Part shown: positions 56,222-60,480 of the stretch, piece by piece
How positions within the stretch are numbered: position 1 is the first letter of the stretch
How the letters are laid out: every line of letters starts with the position of its first letter
Origin: SIG452 sp045656345
GTDB lineage: Bacteria > Bacillota > Clostridia > UMGS1840
Assembly (NCBI GenBank): GCA_045656345.1
Contig: JAZOQZ010000020.1
Span: 1 to 60,480, forward strand
Length of the DNA: 60,480 nucleotides
Direction of reading: 5' to 3'
Made by a program: the position numbers and the translations under genes
Notes under the pieces: model-generated
Told to the model about the DNA's origin: nothing
Databases searched by the model: none
What the model saw: the letters and a program-made list of their open reading frames with translations, nothing else

Positions 56222-56298
56222 GCGCCTTTACCTCAGCTGGATAGAGGGTTCGGCTACGAACCGAAATGTCGGGGGTTCGAGTCCCTCAAGGCGCGCCA
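56222..56298 (+). tRNA. tRNA-Arg (ACG)
   Basis: A 77-nt tRNA with encoded CCA. The acceptor GCGCCTT pairs with AAGGCGC. The anticodon stem TTCGG/CCGAA carries loop CTACGAA, giving anticodon ACG. The first base is normally deaminated to inosine by TadA to read CGN codons. Single-gene transcript with its own promoter and terminator. Confidence 0.97.
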
Positions 56299-56305
56299 AG
56301 AAAAG

Positions 56306-56338
56306 AGCAGATGCCGTTTACGGTGTCTGCTTTTTTTA
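56306..56338 (+). terminator. Terminator after tRNA-Arg
   Basis: GCAGATGCCG-TTTA-CGGTGTCTGC (two G-T pairs) followed by seven Ts, 10 bp after the tRNA end. Confidence 0.9.
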
Positions 56339-56391
56339 TTGCATAAGTGTCGCAAGATAGCAAGAACACGAACAAACATTCGTATTTTATA

Positions 56392-56420
56392 TTGACAAAA
56401 CAGAAGAAAAGGTGTATGAT
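56392..56420 (+). promoter_or_regulatory. Sigma-A promoter of recD2
   Basis: TTGACA (56392-56397), 17 bp, TATGAT (56415-56420). The in-frame ATG at 56412 overlaps the -10 box and so cannot be the start codon. Confidence 0.85.
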
Positions 56421-56456
56421 AAAAAGAAAGAATTTCAAAAAAAGGAGGAACCGAAG

Positions 56457-58655
56457 ATGGACGCTATGGAACGCATCGCAGGATTGGTGGAAGAAGTCAT
56501 TTACTATAACGATGAAAACGGCTATGGCGTAATCGCTTTGGAAACCTCCGACGACTATGTGAACGTGGCAGGAAATCTGCCGATGATTGCTGAAGGAGAA
56601 AGCATTATTGCCTACGGAAAATGGGTGGAGCATCCCAAATTCGGCACCCAATTTCAATGCGAATATTACGAACCTCATTTAGAACAGGATGTTGCTTCCA
56701 TTTATAAATTTTTATCCAGCGGATTTATCCGTGGGGTTGGTCCTGCCACGGCGAAAAAAATCGTGGACGAATTCGGAGAAGAAACGCTGGAAATTATCGA
56801 AAAATCTCCTGAGCGTTTGTCTGAAATTTCAGGGATTTCTCTGCCAAAAGCTGTCTTAATCCATAAGGACTATATGAAGAAAATCGAAGTGCAGAATGTG
56901 GTGACCTACTTTATGAAATTCGGGTTATCCCCAACCATTGCGGTGAAGGTGTATAACACGCTGGGAAGCGGTGCCATCAAGCTATGCAATCAGAATCCCT
57001 ACATCATCTGCGAAAAGGTGGAAAAAATCGGATTCTTAACCGTGGATAAAATTGCGGAAGAAATGGGCATCCCGAAAAACTCCATGGAACGGCTCAAATC
57101 GGGAGTCACCTACCTGTTATATCAGGCGACATACAACGGACACACTTGTTTTCCGAAAGAAGAACTTCTCAGCGAATCAAAAGTTCTTCTGAATGTGGGC
57201 GAAACCGAGGTGGAAAATGCGCTGTCTCTGCTGCTAATGGAAGGCAGAATCATCAATATCAAAAAAGACGGAGCAGTGTTTTACTCTCTCCCCCATTTTT
57301 ACCTAGCAGAAAGCTATATTGCCGCAAGACTTCAGATATTAAAACAAAGCAAATGTGAAGATTTATCCAAAAAATTAGATATTGACGACCTTTGTGATGT
57401 TTCCCTGTCTTCTGAGCAGAAAGAAGCCATCACCGAAGCTTTAAAACAAAAGGTGTTTATCATCACAGGGGGTCCGGGAACAGGAAAAACCACAGTGATC
57501 AAAAGCTTACTGACCGCCTTTGATGCACTCAATAAAAAGGTGATTTTAGCCGCTCCCACAGGCCGTGCTGCCAAGCGGATTTCGGAAGTGACAGGAAAAA
57601 ACGCCAAAACCATTCATCGTCTGTTAGAGGTGAAACAGGTGGGTGGAGAACGTCCTCAATTTGAGAGAAACGAACAGAATCCCGTGCGATGTGATGTGGT
57701 GATTGTGGACGAAATGTCTATGACGGATTCTTTGCTGTTTGAATCGTTTTTGCGGGCATTTTCCGAAAAAACCAGAATCATTATGGTGGGTGACTGTGAC
57801 CAGCTTCCTCCCGTGGGTGCAGGAAATGTGCTAAAAGATATGATTGCATCAGATGTGATTCCCACCATCAGTTTCCGCCAGATTTTCCGTCAGGAAAACG
57901 CTTCTCAGATTGTGGAGAATGCACACCGTATCTTAAATTTTAAAGAACCCGTCTACAACAGTGAGGGCAGTGACTTTTTCTTTGTAGGCAGCCAAAACGG
58001 AGAAGACACAGTTACCACCGTCTGCGATCTGGTGGAAAACCGACTGCCCAATTTTTTAAATATTTCTCCTGATAGAATTCAGGTACTAACTCCTATGCGA
58101 AAGAGTGTGTTGGGATCGGTTGCCTTAAACAACGCCTTAAAACAAACCTTGAATCCCGTGCGGAAAAACCAGCCTCAGAAATCGGCAAACGGCTATGTGT
58201 TTTCCAAGTTTGACCGTGTGATGCAAACCAAAAACGATTACGAGATCGAATGGGAAACCGAAAGCGGTTACAAAGGACAGGGAATCTACAATGGCGATAT
58301 GGGTGTCATTACCGAAATTGACACCGAAAACAAGGAAATGACCATTCTCTTTGACGACGATAAAATTGTGCATTACGATTTTTTAAAACTGGAAAATTTA
58401 GAGCTTTCCTACGCAGTGACGGTGCATAAAAGCCAGGGTAGTGAATTTGATGCAGTGGTGATTCCGCTGGTCTATGGCTACCCCCAGCTGATGACGCAGA
58501 ACCTTTTATACACCGCCGTTACCCGAGCGAAAACCTTTGTGTGCATTGTGGGACGAAAATCCTGCGTGACAGGGATGATCCACAACAACACCGAACAAAA
58601 ACGATATACCAACCTGGCAGAATTTTTGGTGGAAGCGGAAGAAGTTCCTTTTTAA
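56457..58655 (+). CDS. recD2: RecD2-type ATP-dependent DNA helicase
   Basis: A 732-residue SF1 5'-3' helicase that acts at forks and in repair without RecBC. It has an N-terminal OB-like domain and helix-hairpin-helix repeats (FIRGVGPATAKKI, ISGISLPKAVL). The helicase core has Walker A TGGPGTGKTTVI (about 336-347), Walker B VIVDEMSMTDSLLF, GDCDQLPPVGAGNVL and the C-terminal AVTVHKSQGSEFDAVV and YTAVTRAK. The start at 56457 follows AAGGAGG. Single gene with its own promoter. Confidence 0.95.
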   Translation: MDAMERIAGLVEEVIYYNDENGYGVIALETSDDYVNVAGNLPMIAEGESIIAYGKWVEHPKFGTQFQCEYYEPHLEQDVASIYKFLSSGFIRGVGPATAKKIVDEFGEETLEIIEKSPERLSEISGISLPKAVLIHKDYMKKIEVQNVVTYFMKFGLSPTIAVKVYNTLGSGAIKLCNQNPYIICEKVEKIGFLTVDKIAEEMGIPKNSMERLKSGVTYLLYQATYNGHTCFPKEELLSESKVLLNVGETEVENALSLLLMEGRIINIKKDGAVFYSLPHFYLAESYIAARLQILKQSKCEDLSKKLDIDDLCDVSLSSEQKEAITEALKQKVFIITGGPGTGKTTVIKSLLTAFDALNKKVILAAPTGRAAKRISEVTGKNAKTIHRLLEVKQVGGERPQFERNEQNPVRCDVVIVDEMSMTDSLLFESFLRAFSEKTRIIMVGDCDQLPPVGAGNVLKDMIASDVIPTISFRQIFRQENASQIVENAHRILNFKEPVYNSEGSDFFFVGSQNGEDTVTTVCDLVENRLPNFLNISPDRIQVLTPMRKSVLGSVALNNALKQTLNPVRKNQPQKSANGYVFSKFDRVMQTKNDYEIEWETESGYKGQGIYNGDMGVITEIDTENKEMTILFDDDKIVHYDFLKLENLELSYAVTVHKSQGSEFDAVVIPLVYGYPQLMTQNLLYTAVTRAKTFVCIVGRKSCVTGMIHNNTEQKRYTNLAEFLVEAEEVPF

Positions 58656-58657
58656 AT

Positions 58658-58697
58658 AAAAATACGGATTGAGAAAATTCTCAATCCGTATTTTTTT
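58658..58697. terminator. Bidirectional terminator between recD2 and groEL
   Basis: AAAAATACGGATTGAGAA pairs with its complement over a 2-4 nt loop, with T-runs on both strands. It lies between the convergent recD2 and groEL genes. Confidence 0.95.
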
Positions 58698-58715
58698 ATA
58701 TTTGATTGATTTGGC

Positions 58716-60344
58716 TTAGTACATTCCGCCCATGCCACCCATACCTGCCTGGGGAGCTACAACTTCGGGTTCTTTGATATCAGCAACCAGGCTTTCGGTG
58801 GTTAATACCATAGAAGCCACGGATGCCGCATTCTGCAGAGCATTTCTGGTTACCTTGGTGGGGTCCACAATACCGGTTTCCAGCATATCCACATATTCTT
58901 CGGTTAAGGCATTATAGCCCACGTTTTTCTTCTGGGATAACACTTTATCCACAATCACGGAGCCTTCCACACCTGCGTTTTTCGCAATCTGACGAACAGG
59001 TTCTTCCAATGCTTTCAACACAATTTTCACACCGGTTTTTTCGTCGCCTTCGGTTTTTGCAACCAATTTTTCCACTGCGGGCAGAGCATTTAAGAAAGCG
59101 GTACCGCCTCCTGCAACAATGCCTTCTTCCACAGCTGCTTTGGTTGCAGCTAAAGCGTCTTCAATACGGAGTTTCTTTTCTTTCATTTCGGTTTCGGTTG
59201 CAGCACCAACACGGAGAACTGCCACGCCACCGGAGAGTTTTGCCAGTCTTTCCTGGAGTTTTTCTTTATCGAATTCAGAAGTGGTTTCCGCAATCTGTGC
59301 TTTAATCTGGGAAACTCTTGCTTTGATTGCTTCTTTGTCACCTGCACCGTCAACAATGATGGTGTTTTCTTTCTGAATTTTTACCTGTTTTGCACGACCT
59401 AACTGGAAGAGGGTGGTTTCCTTTAAATCTAAGCCCAGTTCATCAGAAATCACTTCGCCGCCGGTTAAGATTGCAATATCCTGAAGCATTGCTTTTCTTC
59501 TGTCGCCAAAGCCAGGTGCTTTTACGGCAACACAGGTAAAGGTGCCTCTTAATTTGTTTAACACTAAGGTGGTCAGCGCTTCCCCTTCAATATCTTCTGC
59601 CACGATTACCAGTTTTTTACCCTGCTGAACAATCTGTTCCAATAAGGGCAGTAAATCCTGGATGGTGGAAATTTTCTTATCGGTGATTAAAATGTATGCA
59701 TCATCAATGATTGCTTCCATTTTGTCGGTATCGGTTACCATATAGGGAGAAATGTAACCACGGTCAAACTGCATACCTTCTACCACTTCACACATGGTTT
59801 CTGCGGTTTTGGATTCTTCCACGGTGATAACCCCGTCTGCAGTTACTTTTTCCATAGCATCTGCAATTAAGGTGCCGATATATTCATCTGCTGCAGAGTT
59901 TGCTGCAACTCTTGCAATATCTTCTTTGCCTTTGATTTTTCTGGAATTTTTCTTGATTTCTTCCACTGCGGTGGCAACTGCCAATGCAATCCCTTTTCTC
60001 ACAATCATGGGGTTTGCACCTGCCGCAATGTTTTTTAAGCCTTCACGAACCAACGCCTGTGCTAACAAGGTAGCGGTGGTGGTACCGTCCCCTGCCACGT
60101 CATTGGTTTTGGTTGCAACTTCTTTTACCAGCTGAGCACCCATATTTTCAAAGGGGTCTTCCAGCTCGATTTCTTTTGCGATGGACACACCGTCGTTAGT
60201 GATTAAGGGTGCGCCGAATTTTTTATCTAAAACCACGTTTCTGCCTTTGGGGCCTAAGGTGATTTTTACGGTATCTGCCAACTGGTTAATACCGCGTTCT
60301 AACGCTTTTCTGGCTTCTTCGCCATAAATAATCTGTTTTGCCAT
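58716..60344 (-). CDS. groL: Chaperonin GroEL
   Basis: A 542-residue Hsp60 subunit of the double-ring folding chamber. Family segments are KITLGPKGRNVVLDKKFG, AGDGTTTATLLAQALV and the Gly-Met tail GMGGMGGMY. Length is typical. The ATG follows AAAGGAG. It is 67 bp after groES in the standard groESL operon. Any CIRCE/HrcA control site would lie upstream of groES, outside the window. Confidence 0.98.
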   Translation of the reverse strand: MAKQIIYGEEARKALERGINQLADTVKITLGPKGRNVVLDKKFGAPLITNDGVSIAKEIELEDPFENMGAQLVKEVATKTNDVAGDGTTTATLLAQALVREGLKNIAAGANPMIVRKGIALAVATAVEEIKKNSRKIKGKEDIARVAANSAADEYIGTLIADAMEKVTADGVITVEESKTAETMCEVVEGMQFDRGYISPYMVTDTDKMEAIIDDAYILITDKKISTIQDLLPLLEQIVQQGKKLVIVAEDIEGEALTTLVLNKLRGTFTCVAVKAPGFGDRRKAMLQDIAILTGGEVISDELGLDLKETTLFQLGRAKQVKIQKENTIIVDGAGDKEAIKARVSQIKAQIAETTSEFDKEKLQERLAKLSGGVAVLRVGAATETEMKEKKLRIEDALAATKAAVEEGIVAGGGTAFLNALPAVEKLVAKTEGDEKTGVKIVLKALEEPVRQIAKNAGVEGSVIVDKVLSQKKNVGYNALTEEYVDMLETGIVDPTKVTRNALQNAASVASMVLTTESLVADIKEPEVVAPQAGMGGMGGMY

Positions 60345-60411
60345 TGGTATCTACTCCTTTTTTCTACTAAGCAATTATGGAAAGCTATTGGGTAAAATTC
60401 TGAATACTAAA

Positions 60412-60480
60412 TTATTCTTCCACTTTTGCTAAAATGTCTGCCTGACGCAATACAATATATTCGGTACCGTCTAATTTCAC
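60412..60480 (-). CDS. groS: Co-chaperonin GroES (C-terminal 22 residues only)
   Basis: The last 22 codons and stop of an open frame enter from the right edge, encoding VKLDGTEYIVLRQADILAKV followed by two Glu. This is the characteristic GroES C-terminus, and the position directly upstream of groEL confirms it. The rest of the gene lies outside the window. Confidence 0.93.
   Translation of the reverse strand: MKLDGTEYIVLRQADILAKVEE

Noticed and set aside
56412..56456. Upstream ATG for recD2
   Set aside because: It overlaps the TATGAT -10 box; the ATG at 56457 has AAGGAGG.

Overview
The window looks like a chromosomal stretch from an anaerobic, endospore-forming member of the Clostridia (Bacillota). 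The evidence is a spoIIGA-sigE operon, an alpha/beta-type small acid-soluble spore protein, a long-form hibernation factor, RemB next to gyrB, clostridial RpoB/RpoC/GyrA sequence styles, a two-subunit oxygen-labile class I fumarase alpha chain and a TM1266-type iron-only-hydrogenase regulator. Nearly all transcription units start at textbook sigma-A promoters with 17-bp spacers. The species cannot be named from the sequence alone.

Layout. 1-4,612: str operon (L7Ae-like, rpsL, rpsG, fusA, tuf) with its own promoter, read leftward. 4,661-12,536: rpoB-rpoC, read leftward from its own promoter, without rplJ/rplL in front. 12,643-14,929: a divergent EF-G paralogue with altered GTPase motifs. 15,275-21,204: a PurF-like protein without the glutaminase active site, then a glycolytic unit pgk-tpiA-gpmI-gtrA. 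21,320-27,889: a rightward operon joining two rRNA-modifying enzymes (RluA-type synthase, rsmG) to two tandem beta-propeller glycosidase-like paralogues and a GH20 hexosaminidase. 27,919-31,714: marR-degV-HAD unit, divergent from a secreted modular cyclophilin. 31,739-32,331: tRNA-Leu and initiator tRNA-fMet, beside a 95-bp exact duplication carrying a decayed 3' half of tRNA-fMet. 32,475-36,328: sporulation genes (YtxH-like with a sigma-F/G promoter, sigE, spoIIGA, SASP), a Xer-like recombinase and yjbQ. 36,359-44,475: TM1266 regulator, hpf, fumarase alpha, two GT-C membrane glycosyltransferases, the tRNA wobble-uridine pair trhP-trmR, and prmA. 44,530-49,385: remB-gyrB-gyrA. 49,430-56,144: polysaccharide deacetylase, mutS2, thioesterase, and a yqeG-nfo-pepP-like leftward unit. 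56,164-60,480: tRNA-Arg, recD2, and groES-groEL (groES cut by the window end).

Most genes are housekeeping: transcription, translation, DNA topology, glycolysis and chaperones. The most unusual signal is non-coding. A family of roughly 90-107 bp structured elements (outer stem enclosing two hairpins) sits within about 30 bp downstream of the stop codons of the EF-G paralogue, the PurF-like gene, hpf and (a diverged version) tpiA, always in the same orientation relative to the upstream gene. Other points of interest are the degenerate active sites in the EF-G and PurF paralogues, the tRNA-fMet half duplication, a 13-bp stem bracketing tRNA-Leu, a 22-bp-spaced spoIIG promoter, and a near-perfect forespore promoter in front of a 57-residue protein.
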